A DNA stretch of 64,000 nucleotides, from the NCBI RefSeq assembly GCF_002776525.5, contig NC_045452.1, positions 26,545,640-26,609,639 on the forward strand. The letters run 5' to 3'. The first letter of the stretch is position 1. Every line of letters starts with the position of its first letter. Shown piece after piece: positions 34,231-51,008 of the stretch. The stretch comes from Piliocolobus tephrosceles. Lineage: Eukaryota; Chordata; Mammalia; Primates; Cercopithecidae. Under the pieces are notes generated by a model that searched no databases, had not been told where the DNA came from, and was given only the letters and a program-made list of their open reading frames with translations. A program made the translations under genes and the position numbers.

Positions 34231-35112
34231 TACTACCCATTGTTATTATTATCGCTGAAAAAATAACCCAGCCGGAAGAAGAGGAGCAGGGCATCCCAGG
34301 CAGAGGCAGAGCCTGGGTAAAGGCCCGGAGCTTCTAGGCAGCAAGTGGGCATTTTGTCTCCTGGTTCGGGGGGGTAGTGGGAGAGGGGCCTGGCAGGGCG
34401 TGGTGGGAGGTGAAGCAGAATCGGAAGGAGTGGAAGACTGTGCTCAGACGGGAGGGTCTTGGGATACCAGGCTTGGAAATCTGGAATTTATCCTGCAGGC
34501 AGAGGGCCTCGTCTGACGCCTCAGCAGCCGGGACAGAGGCATCCTGGGTGTCCAAGTGAATGTGCTGGCAGCCTCAGGAAGGTGGAGTCCCGGGGCAGGG
34601 AGGCAGGAGCGTCCTGAGCCCTCGAGGGCTATGTGGTGGAGGGGGTGGGCAGGCTGTGGGCAGGGGCTGAGAAAGAGGGCAGAGGAACAGTGAGCCCCAG
34701 CCCAGGCTTCAAGTGGGAAGATCTGGGCTGCTTCCAGGAGGTTTTGGGTAGAGAAAACTGGGGCCTGGAAAGGGGGATTCTGAGGTTGGTCCTGGCCTTG
34801 CCCCTCACCCGCCTGTGACCCTGCAGGTGACTTCAGGACTCAGAACCTCGGCGTCAACCTCGGTGACATGGAGAGGAGGCTACCCATCTGGAGGGGTTGT
34901 GGTGGGGAGGCCATGGCCTAGGCTGGGCACAGCACGTACTCAGTGATGGGGACCCTGCCCTAGACTCGGTGCCCCTGGCACACCTGGAGCTGACTCCTCC
35001 TGCCCCCATGAAGAGTTGGGACCCCTCCAGCGACCCTGCCGCCCACCAAGCCTTTCCGAAGGCTCTCGGCAGTGGTTTCTCCTTCATTTAGGAGAGATTA
35101 GAATGATCCAAG
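34231..35112. other. No gene seen
   Basis: GC-rich unassigned sequence; overlapping frames without domains. Confidence 0.45.
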
Positions 35113-35114
35113 CT

Positions 35115-35410
35115 GGCCGGGCGCGGTGGCTCACGCCTGTAATCCTAGCACTTTGGGAAGTTGAGGTGGGTAGATCACCTGAGGTCAGGAGTTCAAAACC
35201 AGCCTAGCCAACATGGCGAAACCCCGTCTCTACTAAAAACACAAAAATTAGCCAGGCATGGTGGCGCATGCCTGTAATCCCAGCTACTCAGGAGGCTGAG
35301 GAAGGAGAATCACTTGAACCTGGGAGGTGGCAGTTGTAGTGAGCCGAGATTGCACCACTGTACTCAAGCCTGCATGACAGGAGTGAGACTCCATCTCAAA
35401 AAAAAAAAGA
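35115..35410 (+). mobile_element. Alu
   Basis: From ggccgggcgcggtggctc to an A-tail. Right monomer slightly decayed (tactcaagcctgcatgac). Confidence 0.95.
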
Positions 35411-35956
35411 AGACACTGAAATCCACCAAGTTTTTCCCAGGTGAGGATTCCTTGGTAGCAGAAGTGGGGGCATGGCTGGTGGATGCCACCCTGGGTGAAC
35501 TCCCTTCCTCCACAAGGGAAGCCAGGGCCTTGCCAGTGTCCAGAGGAGCCGACATCACCTCCACAGTCGGCTCTGTGGGCTCAATTTATGCTGTCGGGAA
35601 CGCTGGCCAAGTTTTGAAGGGCTGTTTCCTGCCTACCTACCCTGTCGAATCTGAATTCCTGACTGGGAATAGTCATTCCTGCCTCCCAGGGCTGTTTGGA
35701 AGAGCAATGAAAGAATGAGTGAAAAAGCACTGCCCTTATCCCACACCAAGCCCACACCCGTCTCCTCCTCCTCCTGGGGCTCCTCCTCCCGGGCTGTGTC
35801 AGGCAGGGCTTCACGTTGCAGTGTGAACTCTGACATCCCAAGCAGCATTCCTTCCATCCAACATTCTTCTAAGAAAAGGCTGCCAGCCAAGAAGGTGCCT
35901 TGGGAAGAGTACAGGTTGGGGGTGCAGCCCGGTAGTCCGTCCTGCTCTGCTGCCTG
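35411..35956. other. No gene seen
   Basis: Unassigned. Includes a (CTC)n stretch at 35761-35790 that generates a glutamate/arginine-rich spurious frame on the minus strand. Confidence 0.45.
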
Positions 35957-36044
35957 CCCTGAGGAGCCTCAGTCTCCTGGTATGCGGAGCAGGGAAGTTG
36001 CCCTGAGGAGCCTCAGTCTCCTGGTATGCGGAGCAGGGAAGTTC
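35957..36044. repeat. 44-bp tandem duplication
   Basis: The 44-bp unit beginning ccctgaggagcctcagtc (35957 and 36001) is repeated exactly except near its end. It lies just before the 69-bp minisatellite. Confidence 0.95.
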
Positions 36045-36080
36045 CCCGGGCCTGCCTGGTGGGGCGGCTGCAAACAGGAA

Positions 36081-36420
36081 GGTTAGGGAGTACACAAGCA
36101 CCCAGCACGGGGCCAGGCACAGCTGTGCGGTGTTACGCTGCAAACAGGAAGGTTAGGGAGTGCACGAGCTCCCAGCATGGGCCAGGCACAGCTGTGCAGT
36201 GTTACGCTGCAAACACGAAGGTTAGGGCGTGCACGAGCTCCCAGCATGGGCCAGACACAGCTGTGCAGTGTTACGCTGCAAACACGAAGGTTAGGGAGTG
36301 CACAAGCTCCCAGCACGGGGCCTGGCACAGCTGTGCAGTGTTACGCTGCAAACACGAAGGTTAGGGCGTGCACAAGCTCCCAGCATGGGCCAGGCACAGC
36401 TGTGTGGTGTTACGCTGCCA
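36081..36420. repeat. 69/70-bp minisatellite, five units
   Basis: Units start with ggttaggg at 36081, 36151, 36220, 36289 and 36359 (steps 70, 69, 69, 70). They contain cagctgtgcagtgttacgct and gctgcaaaca(c/g)gaa. Because 69 is a multiple of three, most of the array stays open in several frames on both strands; these frames have no start context or domain. CpG-bearing and G+C-rich. Confidence 0.95.
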
Positions 36421-36625
36421 GGCTGGGATGCCTTTGCAAAGGTTACTCCTCCCGGCGCCTGTCTCCCGGAGTTTGTGTGTTTCCCCTGGAGAAAGCAGGG
36501 CTAGAGGGAAATGAGGGTGTCTCCAGTGTGCTGAGTGTCAGGGTGGGACCTTTCCCCATCTGGACATGGGGTTTCCTGGAGGTCAAAGCCAGAGCCTGGC
36601 GGGGAGTGAGCTCTGTTTGGGGAAA
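36421..36625. other. No gene seen
   Basis: Short unassigned stretch. Confidence 0.4.
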
Positions 36626-36741
36626 GGCAACGTATTTGTGTCCTGGGACTGATATAACCAGTGACCATAAACCAGGTGGCTTATAACAGAATTTCATCCT
36701 CTCACAGTTCTGGAGGCTGAAAGTCTGCATCAAGGTGTCCT

Positions 36742-36996
<255 letters not shown>

Positions 36997-37143
36997 GTGT
37001 CAGCAGAGCCAAGAATCCTTCCTCATCGCTTCAGCTTCTGGTGGCTCCAAGTGTGCTTTGGCTTGTGGCCGCATCGCTCCAGTCTCTGCCTCTGTCCTCA
37101 CATGGCCCTCTCCTCTGGGTCTCTGTAGCTGCACATGGCCGCC

Positions 37144-37440
37144 TTCTTTTTTTTTTTTGAGACAGAGTCTCGCTCTGTCACCCAGGCTGGAGTGCAGTGG
37201 CTCACTCAGCTCACTGCAAGCTCCACCTCCCAGGATCATGCCATTCTCCTGCCTCAGCCTCCTGAGTGGCTAGGACTACAGGTGCCCGCCATCACGCCAG
37301 GCTATTTTTTTTTTTTTTTTTTTTTTTTGTATTTTTAGTAGAGACGGGGTTTCACCATGTTAGCCAGGATGGTCTCAATGATACACCCACCTCGGCCTCC
37401 CAAAGTGCTGGGATTACAGGCGTGAGCCACTGCACCCTGC
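37144..37440 (-). mobile_element. Alu inside the MLT1 LTR
   Basis: T-run, agacagagtctcgctctgtc, an internal run of about 24 T at 37306-37328 and the end actgcaccctgccc. Confidence 0.95.
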
Positions 37441-37734
37441 CCACGTGGTCTTCTTATAAGGACATCAGTCACTGGATTTAGGGCCCACGTACTCCAATAT
37501 GACCTCATCTCAATTTGATTACATCTGCAAACACCGTCTGTCTGAATATGGTCACATTCATAGGTACCAGGGGCTGGGACTTCGGTGTCTTTGGAGGGCA
37601 CAATTCAGCAGTTGAGCAGTCTGAATACCCAAGGATGGCCAAGAAGGGCCAGCAGGTCATTGTCAGGACAGGAAGCTTCGAGGGACAGGCACCTGTGTGG
37701 TGCTGGCCCAGCCCACCCCCTGCCCCCGCACTCA

Positions 37735-38345
<611 letters not shown>

Positions 38346-38449
38346 CTAACCCCAGAAGGAACATGGTCTTATCTCCCCACTCCAAGGACAAAGAGACTGA
38401 AGCTTGACAGGGAAGGTATTACAGATATCAACCTAAATAACAAGCAGTG

Positions 38450-38796
<347 letters not shown>

Positions 38797-38981
38797 TCAG
38801 GCATTGCAATGGGAATTTGCATGCCACAGTAAACTACGTGTGTGTTCAGGGACAAAGAAAGACAAAGGTTTTTGAAGGAAAAATTGGGAGGATTACATAA
38901 TTGTTTTGAGATAAATATCCCTGACTACAAGGATCAATAACAAGGGCGGCACCAGCCCTAGGTTGGACAGGCAGTTGCTGA

Positions 38982-41278
<2,297 letters not shown>

Positions 41279-42687
41279 AGGGCATGAGCACATTAGATGG
41301 CAGAGCTAGGATGGGACGGTGGGCTAACCTCCTGGTGGCAAGGACCGTGTCTTTCTTGTCCCTTGCTGTATTCCCCGTGCAGCCTCAGTTTCTCCATCCA
41401 TGAAATGGGAATAATAACAGTTGATCCTGGCTCCAAGGCCACCAGAAGGGAACATTTCTTCTGGAGGAACTTGAGAGAGGGGCCCACCCACCTTTACTGC
41501 CAGTGCACCCACCCCAGGCTTGCCACAGGGGAGCCTCTGTTGGATTCTCCAATTTGTGAAACACAACACATGTTGCTTCTGATGGGCCCGACACCCATCC
41601 TGCCATGGGCACTAACTGGCCATGTGGCCTTGGGACGGTCCCTGAGAATCGGCGCACAGAGAGGGTCTGTGGCCATGACCGCCTAATCCCATTTGGTGCT
41701 GGAGTCACCGTGAGTACCCTGGGCTCCCCCAGCGTCACGGCCCTATCTCAGGAACCTCCTTCTGCCGTGCATCCACCCTGGCAGCCGTCCCCAAGCCCTT
41801 GGCGTGCCTCTATGACTGTGCGTGGATTTTTTCTGTGCCTCATAGGGCAGTGGTGTCACCCTCCTCGCCCATCCCAGGGAAGGGACGGGACGGGCCTGGA
41901 TGGCAGAGACTGTGGGGACAGAGCCAGGAACTCCCCATGGCTTTCCGTGCCCAGCACGTTGCCAGGCCTCTTCCCGGGTGTCCGGGACTGACCAGGCTGC
42001 TCTGCAGGATGCAGAAGGGACTTGCGGGTCTGCTTTGAGGGAACACCAGGCTTCGCCACCAGGGGGCGGAAGTGCCCCTCCAGAGCAGGGAGTGCCCCGG
42101 GAAAGTGGGCAGCTAAGGTCAGCAGCTGAGGGCAGCGCCCCGGGGAGAGCGGGCGAGATGGAGGCTGTCTCTCTCTCTCCACCAGCCCACAGGGCTGCAG
42201 CCTCAGCTCCGCCATTTGCTGACTCTGACCTCCAACATACGCCTTGGCCTCCCTGGGCCTCTGTTTCTCTGTCTGTAAGATGGGACTGGTCTCCCGCTTG
42301 GCAGCCTTGTGGGGACGAGATGGGGCAGTAGGTTTAGTGGCCGCCCCTGTACCGTGCCTCTAGTACCCCTCCCTGGGCCCCGAACTGGCCCCTTCAGGGG
42401 TATGCTGTCTCCTCCCCTTGGTTGGCCTGTGTCCCAGAGATCATGATGTTACCTGTAGTGCTAATGGACTAGAGCTCAGAGCCCCATCCCTGGGGACGGG
42501 AACTGAGTCCAGCTGGGGCTGAGCCAGGCTTAGGGGTTGCAGGCCCTTCAGAAGAGTAGTTCTGAGGATATCAGGGTCCCCCTCAGTGACCAGGGTCCTC
42601 TACCAGCTCCAGACACCCCGCTGGCCAGGGGGAGTTTGGAATGAGTTTGGGTCCGGGGGAGGAGAGGACGTCTGGCCTGGCAACTTC
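41279..42687. other. No gene seen; GC-rich intronic stretch
   Basis: No Alu or L1. Overlapping frames on both strands (41297-42331) share no domain. MIR-like traces near 41390 (tttctccatccatgaaatgg) and 42200-42300 are weak. Holds the CTCF-like motif at 42056. Confidence 0.5.
42056..42069 (+). promoter_or_regulatory. CTCF motif core
   Basis: CCACCAGGGGGCGG matches the CTCF core at every informative position. Not in a repeat. Binding is inferred from the motif. Confidence 0.5.
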
Positions 42688-42872
42688 CTGGAGCGAGGGC
42701 CACTCTGGTGGCCTTGGGGATGTGTGAATGAGTCTGGAGCGAGGGCCACTCTGGTGGCCTTGGGGATGTGTGAATGAGTCTGGAGCAGGAATGGCTCTGG
42801 TGGCTTTGAGGATGTATGAATGAGTCTGGAGCGGGGGTGGCTCTGGTGGCTTGGGGGATGTGTGACTGAGTC
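42688..42872. repeat. 46-bp tandem repeat, four units
   Basis: Units start ctggagc at 42688, 42734, 42780 and 42826, each with ctctggtggc and ggatgt(g/a)tga(a/c)tgagt. The first two are identical; the last two have drifted. Confidence 0.95.
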
Positions 42873-44276
<1,404 letters not shown>

Positions 44277-44299
44277 ATAATCCTTTATTCTTATGAGAT

Positions 44300-44410
44300 A
44301 AATGTTCATCCGTCCATTAAACCAAGTATCTATGAAGCACCCACTCTGCTAGGCACCGGGACTGTAGCAGTGAACAAGTTGTTATGGTTCTTGCCCTCCT
44401 GGCTTACGGC
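44300..44410 (-). mobile_element. L2 3'-end fragment
   Basis: Antisense L2: gaagcacccactctgctagg, then actgtagcagtgaacaag. Confidence 0.7.
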
Positions 44411-44780
44411 ATAGGATGGAAAAAAAGTCATCAGGTGACAAGAGGACGACCCCTGAGCCTAACTGAGAGTGAAGGCGGTCAGAGACAGGGGCAACTAACT
44501 TCCCTGAAAGACGTTCTAGGGCAAGGGAGGGACCCGCAGCTGGAGGGCAAGCAGGTCTCAGAGGCCCCTCCGAGGAGTCAAGGATCTGGGCTTTATCCTC
44601 TGTTTTAATTCTTTTCAGAGACACTTTAGTACACGCCTTCGTATTTTTGTATGTTTTTGTTGTTGTTGTTGTTGTTGTTTTTGGTTTTTTTTTTACAGCA
44701 ATAAGGTAGGAAATCCACATCTGGCTGTGAAATTTGGTTTGGGATCTAAAGATACAGTGTGCCTGTAAGTTTGAGCGCAT
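44411..44780. other. No gene seen; (GTT)n tract
   Basis: A (GTT)7-8 run at 44656-44680 followed by a T-run. Otherwise unassigned. Confidence 0.5.
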
Positions 44781-44781
44781 G

Positions 44782-45392
<611 letters not shown>

Positions 45393-45409
45393 AAGAAAAC
45401 GTGTACAGC

Positions 45410-45620
45410 ACTTGACAGTTAGTTTACAAAGCACCTATTGCTGCCTGTGGGCCCCCAGCTGCCTGTGAGATGAACCGGTCCATTCCACTTTACTGACGAG
45501 CAAGTTTGTCTGTTTATGGCTCTGTCTCCCAAAGACAATGGTATTTATGTTTATGTCTGGAACACAGGAGGTGCCCAGGAGACACTGGTTGATTTGCACT
45601 AAACAAAGACTCTTCACAAG
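45410..45620 (+). mobile_element. L2-like fragment
   Basis: ttatgtctggaacacagg, then caggagacactggttgattt resembles a sense L2 3' end; the proximal part is uncertain. Confidence 0.5.
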
Positions 45621-45637
45621 GCTCTCTTACATTTTAT

Positions 45638-45945
<308 letters not shown>

Positions 45946-46079
45946 CTCTCTTACATTTTATATGGGGCCTTCCCAGCTCTTCGAGCTGTGGCTGTCACCC
46001 CCCATCTGATGGAGGGGTCAGGTGAGCCTTGTGGGAATCCCAGAAGCTGGGGACAGGGAAGGACCCCCATGCAAGGGGC

Positions 46080-46290
46080 TGGATGCTCCCTGTGGTGAGG
46101 CCCAACTTTGCCGTTTGTTGATTGCACAATGTTGGGCAAGTTGTTTCACTCTGCGAGCCTCAATGTCCTCAACTGAAAAATGGGGAGAATAATAACCTCT
46201 GCCTCACGGAAGTAGTTCATGTTAGTTCCTGTGAGATCAGATATCTAAAAGTGCTCTGCAAAGCAGGCGGCAAGCACCAGCTGTGCCCTG
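46080..46290 (+). mobile_element. MIR
   Basis: ccaactttgccgtttgttg, then cactctgcgagcctcaatg and tgaaaaatggggagaat with the typical 3' side. Confidence 0.75.
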
Positions 46291-47015
46291 CCTTCACTGG
46301 GATCACTCTGCCGCCACCACACAGACTTGGGAAGCTCTGCTTGGTTTTACCATCCAAGAGACCTGGGGGTAGGGGATAAGGAGCAAACCCTCTACTTCTT
46401 CAAGCCGCCAATCCAGCAAATCCTCCAGGCAGCCAGGCAATGCTGAAGTCCCCATCCAAGGGGGTCTAGGCCGAGGCCGGGTGGGGTGGGTTCTTGGGCC
46501 GAGGTGCCTGGAGGGGAGTGAAGGCCTCTACCCAAAGTCCGCATGAGAAGTGGGTGGGGGAGCCTGTGTTCAGGTGAGGGGTACGGAGGCACCTTTGTGG
46601 CACAGCCTTTGCGAGGAGGGACGTAAGGGAGAGACCGCCGGGGCCGGGATCGCTGGACATTGTGTGGGCGCGACCGCAGTGCCGGGCGGGGGTCGGGCGC
46701 TTGGGCTTGGGTCCTGCGCCCCGTGCGTGTTGGTTTCCTGTGGGCACGTGGGGCCCTCGGAAGAGGGGAGGAGGGCGAGCACGTCCCCAGAGGGTAGACC
46801 GAGCGGAGCGTCGCAGCAGCTGCGGCCGCGGAGACGCCGGCTCCGCGTCTTGTACACGCCCCCTCGCCTGAGGCCCCGCCCTGCCCGCGATGCCCCGCCC
46901 CCCGGGGCGCCGCGACCCGCCCCCTCCCCCGCCCCTGGGCCCGCCCCCGGTCTCCGTTTGCGCCGGGTCCGTGCTGGCCGCGCGCCTGGCGCTCCACGCT
47001 GAGTCGCTCTGTGCA

Positions 47016-47114
47016 ATGATTAACCCGGCGGGGCGGCCGGCGCGGGACCCGAGACGGAGGCGCGGGGCCGGGGCGGGACCCCTCAGGGCCGCTCGGCTTC
47101 CTGCTCTCGCCTGA
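47016..47114 (+). other. Upstream ORF in the presumed PRR5 5' UTR
   Basis: ATG at 47016 opens a 32-codon arginine/proline/glycine-rich frame that stops at 47112-47114, 105 bases before the PRR5 ATG. There is a G at -3. It is only a uORF if transcription starts upstream of it, which GC boxes further upstream make plausible. Confidence 0.45.
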
Positions 47115-47219
47115 GTTTCCGCGTAGAGGGCGCAGCGCCGGCCCGGGGCCCTTGGCGCGGCGTGGCGCAGGGAGCGGCGTGGGGCGCGCGTGGGCGCGGC
47201 GCAGGCGGTCCGGGTCACC

Positions 47220-47353
47220 ATGAGGACTCTCCGCAGGTTGAAGTTCATGAGTTCGCCCAGCCTCAGTGACCTGGGCAAGAGAGAGCCGGCCTCCGCCGCG
47301 GACGAGCGGGGCACGCAGCAGCGCCGGGCCTGCGCCAACGCCACCTGGAACAG
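47220..47353 (+). CDS. PRR5: PRR5 (Protor-1), first coding exon
   Basis: PRR5 is a Rictor-binding subunit of mTOR complex 2, which phosphorylates AKT, SGK1 and PKC. This exon encodes residues 1-44 plus two bases of codon 45 and ends in the donor CAG/gtaagg at 47353/47354. The protein begins MRTLRRLKF and continues MSSPSLSDLG, the F-M-S-S-P-x-L-S-D-L motif shared with the paralogue PRR5L, and ends CANATWN. The ATG at 47220 has A at -3. The frame closes at a TAA four bases into the intron, so the open stretch is only 45 codons. The second methionine, Met10 (47247), is the start of the shorter isoform. A Ser-Pro pair at residues 12-13 is a possible phosphosite. From memory, human PRR5 has Ala where this sequence has Ser25. 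Identification rests on recall of the human protein and is strong because both exons join in frame. Confidence 0.95.
47235..47236 (+). other. PRR5: Candidate internal 3' splice site in coding exon 1
   Basis: gactctccgcag precedes gttgaagttcATG. Splicing here from the upstream exon would remove Met1 and leave Met10 (47247-47249) as the first ATG, giving a product nine residues shorter. The pyrimidine tract is poor. The known PRR5 388- and 379-residue forms differ by exactly these nine residues (recalled, not searched). Confidence 0.55.
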
Positions 47354-47670
47354 GTAAGGCCGCGCCCTCCCGGCCAGCTGGAGGTCCCGGAGCCGGGGGA
47401 GAGGATCCTCGAGCCGTCCGCGGGCGAGGGGCCGCCCCGAGCCAGGAACCGTGCCGAAGGCGGCGCGGCGCTTCACAGTTTGCAAAGAACTTGCCCCGCC
47501 GGAGTGGTGCGGGCCTGGAGGAAAGTTCAGTGCAGCGTGGTTCCAGAACCCAGGAAAGGGAGCGAGGCCCGCCAGCGCCCGGGGCTGTCCCAGAAGCGCC
47601 GGGCGCGTGGGCGGCGGGGTGGGCCGGGAACCCGCGTGCCCGCCTCCCACCCGGGGTCTTTCCACGTCTC

Positions 47671-48400
47671 CACCCCGGTGCTTGTGACAACCCGGGAGGT
47701 TAACGGAGCAGGAAGTATTTTTCCCATTTTGCGGTTGAGCACAGGAGCCTCGGGGCTCAGTGCATGGGTCGCGCAGGCTTCCTGTATCTCTTTAAGGTCC
47801 CTTAGGCTTTCCCTGGAGAGGCCCCCTGTCCTCCAGCTGTCAGCAGGGGTGCGGCAGCTGCGAGGCATTCTTTCGAGGACCCTCCTCCAGGGGTCATTCC
47901 CAGACAAGCAGGGGCCTGGGAAGCCCCTTCCCCCAGGGGCTTTGTTTGAGGAGCAAGGCTGGGATCCGAAAAAGAAACGATTTATTTAGTGGAACTCGCC
48001 AGCGTCTCTGCTCCCTGGGAAAATGAGAGGCAGGAGAAAGTGAGGCAGGCTGTTCGGGGGAGGCTGTGGACGCTGCCCCTCTCGCCCGCACACCTGGCAG
48101 TGAAATCTTGCCAGATGCTCCACCGGCTGTGGTCTTGGCCACCAGGAACCCGGCTGTCACTTGGACACACGTTGTTTTCAGTTCATTGAATGCATTGTGA
48201 GCCAGCGAGATCCTCTTCAAACGTGGTGTCTTCTGTCTCTGAGTTGCAAACTGCTAGAGGACTGGCAAGTGCCTGCCTCCGTTTCCCTGTCCTGTCAGTG
48301 GATATTCGCGTTCCTCTCTGTGGGGAGGGCTGGTGTGGGAACAGTGAAGGAAGGACTCCTGTTGGGAAATCTCACTGAGCCAGCGACTCCGCAGTGTCTT
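47671..48400. other. Intronic, no repeat or exon seen
   Basis: GC-rich to ordinary intron. The open frames run through from the CpG island and have no domain. Confidence 0.5.
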
Positions 48401-48416
48401 AAGAGCTGTGTTCTCC

Positions 48417-48572
48417 ACCAGGTACGGCGGCTCACACCTGTAATCCTAGCACTTTGGGAGGCCAAGATGGGAAGATTACTTAAGCCAGGGAGGTCGAGGC
48501 TGCCGTGAGCTATGATGCCACCACTGCTGGGTGACACAGCAAGACCCTATCAAAAAAAAAAAAAAAAAAAAA
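48417..48572 (+). mobile_element. Internally deleted Alu with target-site duplication
   Basis: Only about 155 bp: the left-monomer start fused to late right-monomer sequence (ggaggtcgaggctgccgtg), then a 22-A tail. agagctgtgttctcc precedes and agagcagtgttctcc follows. Confidence 0.92.
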
Positions 48573-48632
48573 AGAGCAGTGTTCTCCTTCTCCAGTATTG
48601 AGATGAAAGCCATCTCTCTCTCCTTGTTTGTC

Positions 48633-48702
48633 TGCCGTGATTTAGAGGAAAGAGCTAATAGACTTATTGCCGTGATTTAGAGGAAAGAGCTAATAGACTT
48701 AT
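48633..48702. repeat. 35-bp exact tandem duplication
   Basis: The unit beginning tgccgtgatttagaggaaag occurs at 48633 and 48668 without a mismatch, so the event looks recent. Confidence 0.97.
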
Positions 48703-48893
48703 TTCAAATCCCAACTCTGCCCCTTCCCTACTCTGTGGTCTTGAGCAAGTCACTTAACCTCTGTGGTCCTCAATTTCCTTATCCATAAAATGGGCCCATA
48801 ACAGTAACCCACCTGACCGGGCTGTTGTAGGGATGAAATTTGAACATGCAAAATAAAGCCTTCAACACAGTGCTTAACACATAGTAGATCCTC
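48703..48893 (+). mobile_element. MIR, nearly full length
   Basis: tcaaatcccaactctgcc, then gcaagtcacttaacctctg, tatccataaaatgggccc and tgcttaacacatagtag. Confidence 0.9.
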
Positions 48894-49860
48894 TGGACCT
48901 CACAACTCAAGCCCAGACTCACGCAGGGGATGGGTGTCGGGGTGTCCCTGTAGGGATGGCGTTTGGAGGCCTCCACAGGAGTCAGCCAGTTCCTGAGCAC
49001 CCGCTGACAGCCACTTGGTGAGCTCCCTCCCACCCCTGAGTTGGGGGGTCCTGCTGCGGGTCCCCAGACAGGTGGGAGCACTGGCTGTTTGCTGGCTCAG
49101 AGGGCTTAGACACTGCCATCATCCCACCTTGGGTGACCCTGGAGTGGTCTCAGAGTCTTAAGGGTCTTCTCAGAGCTCAGTGAGGCCTTGCAGACAGAGG
49201 CTGCCTGAGTCCCAGCCCCCACACTCCCCAACCCCCTGCACCCCCCTCCCTCCTCCCCCCCCCCATTTCACTAAGCAGCCTGGCGGATTACAGAGAAATG
49301 CCAGCCCCTCCCCGCAGCACCTTCAGGGCTCCAGGGCTCCCAGCCCTTAGGCCTGCATCAGCTCCCGCCGCCCCGGGCAGCAGGGACACAGCTATTTCCT
49401 GCACTCCTTTTATGTGCCACACCCCAGGCCAGACCCATTCACCGCCCTTAACTGACTTTGCCACTCTCCTAGCCCAGTGAGGGAGGTATTACCAGCACCC
49501 CCCACCGAGAGATGCAAAAGGGCAGAGAGAGCACCCAGGAGACCTGCCCAGTTCATCCATCGCCTGCGCAGGATGCAGCAGAGCCTGCGCCCCAGCTCAC
49601 CTCCCCAGCAGATGTGGGAGATGGAGCCAAGAGAAGGCAAAGTGCCTTCCCCAGCCAAGTCCCTGGGTGGAAACCGCAGGGGGCAGGGCACCCCTTCTGG
49701 TCCCTGTCTGCCTGCTCCTGGCCCTAGCAGTGCTCCCTGCCAGGGCCCCCCAGGACAACAGGTCTATGCAGGGTCGGGACAGGTGTGGCATTCTGCAGGG
49801 CCTGGCTTGCCAAGCCTTGTACTCCTCATTGTGAGTCTAGTACACACCCCCTTTTATCTG
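48894..49860. other. Intronic, no gene; C-rich run and possible MIR relic
   Basis: A pyrimidine stretch lies at 49222-49265 (cccccctccctcctcccc). 49380-49560 has weak antisense MIR character. Holds the CTCF-like motif at 49674. Confidence 0.5.
49674..49686 (+). promoter_or_regulatory. CTCF-like motif core
   Basis: CCGCAGGGGGCAG fits the CTCF core with one common variant. Outside recognised repeats. Confidence 0.4.
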
Positions 49861-50114
49861 TGTGACTGTATTAGCTTCCCAGAGCTGCTGTAACAAAGAT
49901 CACAAACTCGGTGACCTGAAACAGCAGAAATTTGTTCCCTCACAGTTCTGGAGCCAGAAGCTGGAAGTCCAGGTGTCACTACCACCAGAGGCTCTAGGGG
50001 AGGAGCCTTCCCTGCTTCTTGCAGCTTCTGGTGGCTCTTTGGCTTGTGGCTGTATCTCTCCGATATGAACCTGCCCATGGCTTTCATTTCCATGTCCAAG
50101 TGTCCCTCTCTTGT

Positions 50115-50872
<758 letters not shown>

Positions 50873-51008
50873 TCCCTCTCCTTTCTCTTGTAAAAACACT
50901 AGTTATTGGATTTAGGGCCCATCTTTAATTAAAGACCATGTCCAGATCCTTAATTAAATACCGCTGCAAAGAACCTGTTTCCATAGTGTAAGGCTTGCTG
51001 TGTCATGA

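Larger units (their letters stand above)
46480..47670 (+). promoter_or_regulatory. PRR5: CpG island and main PRR5 promoter
   Basis: Dense CpG and G+C that rises sharply at about 46.5 kb and fades by about 47.7 kb. Several GC boxes (CCCGCCC/CCGCCCC) cluster at 46868-46955, 260-350 bp before the PRR5 start codon. No TATA box is seen, as expected for a CpG-island promoter with dispersed starts. Long minus-strand frames through the island are compositional. Confidence 0.85.

Noticed and set aside
36026..36686. Repeat-bearing open frames across the 69-bp array, 23-residue periodic
   Set aside because: The periodicity follows from a repeat unit divisible by three; frames are open on both strands, so coding is unlikely.
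46392..47690. Minus-strand open frames of 432 and 399 codons antisense to PRR5 exon 1
   Set aside because: Stop codons are rare by composition in the CpG island. The two frames overlap each other, have no homology I recognise and run antisense to a confirmed exon.
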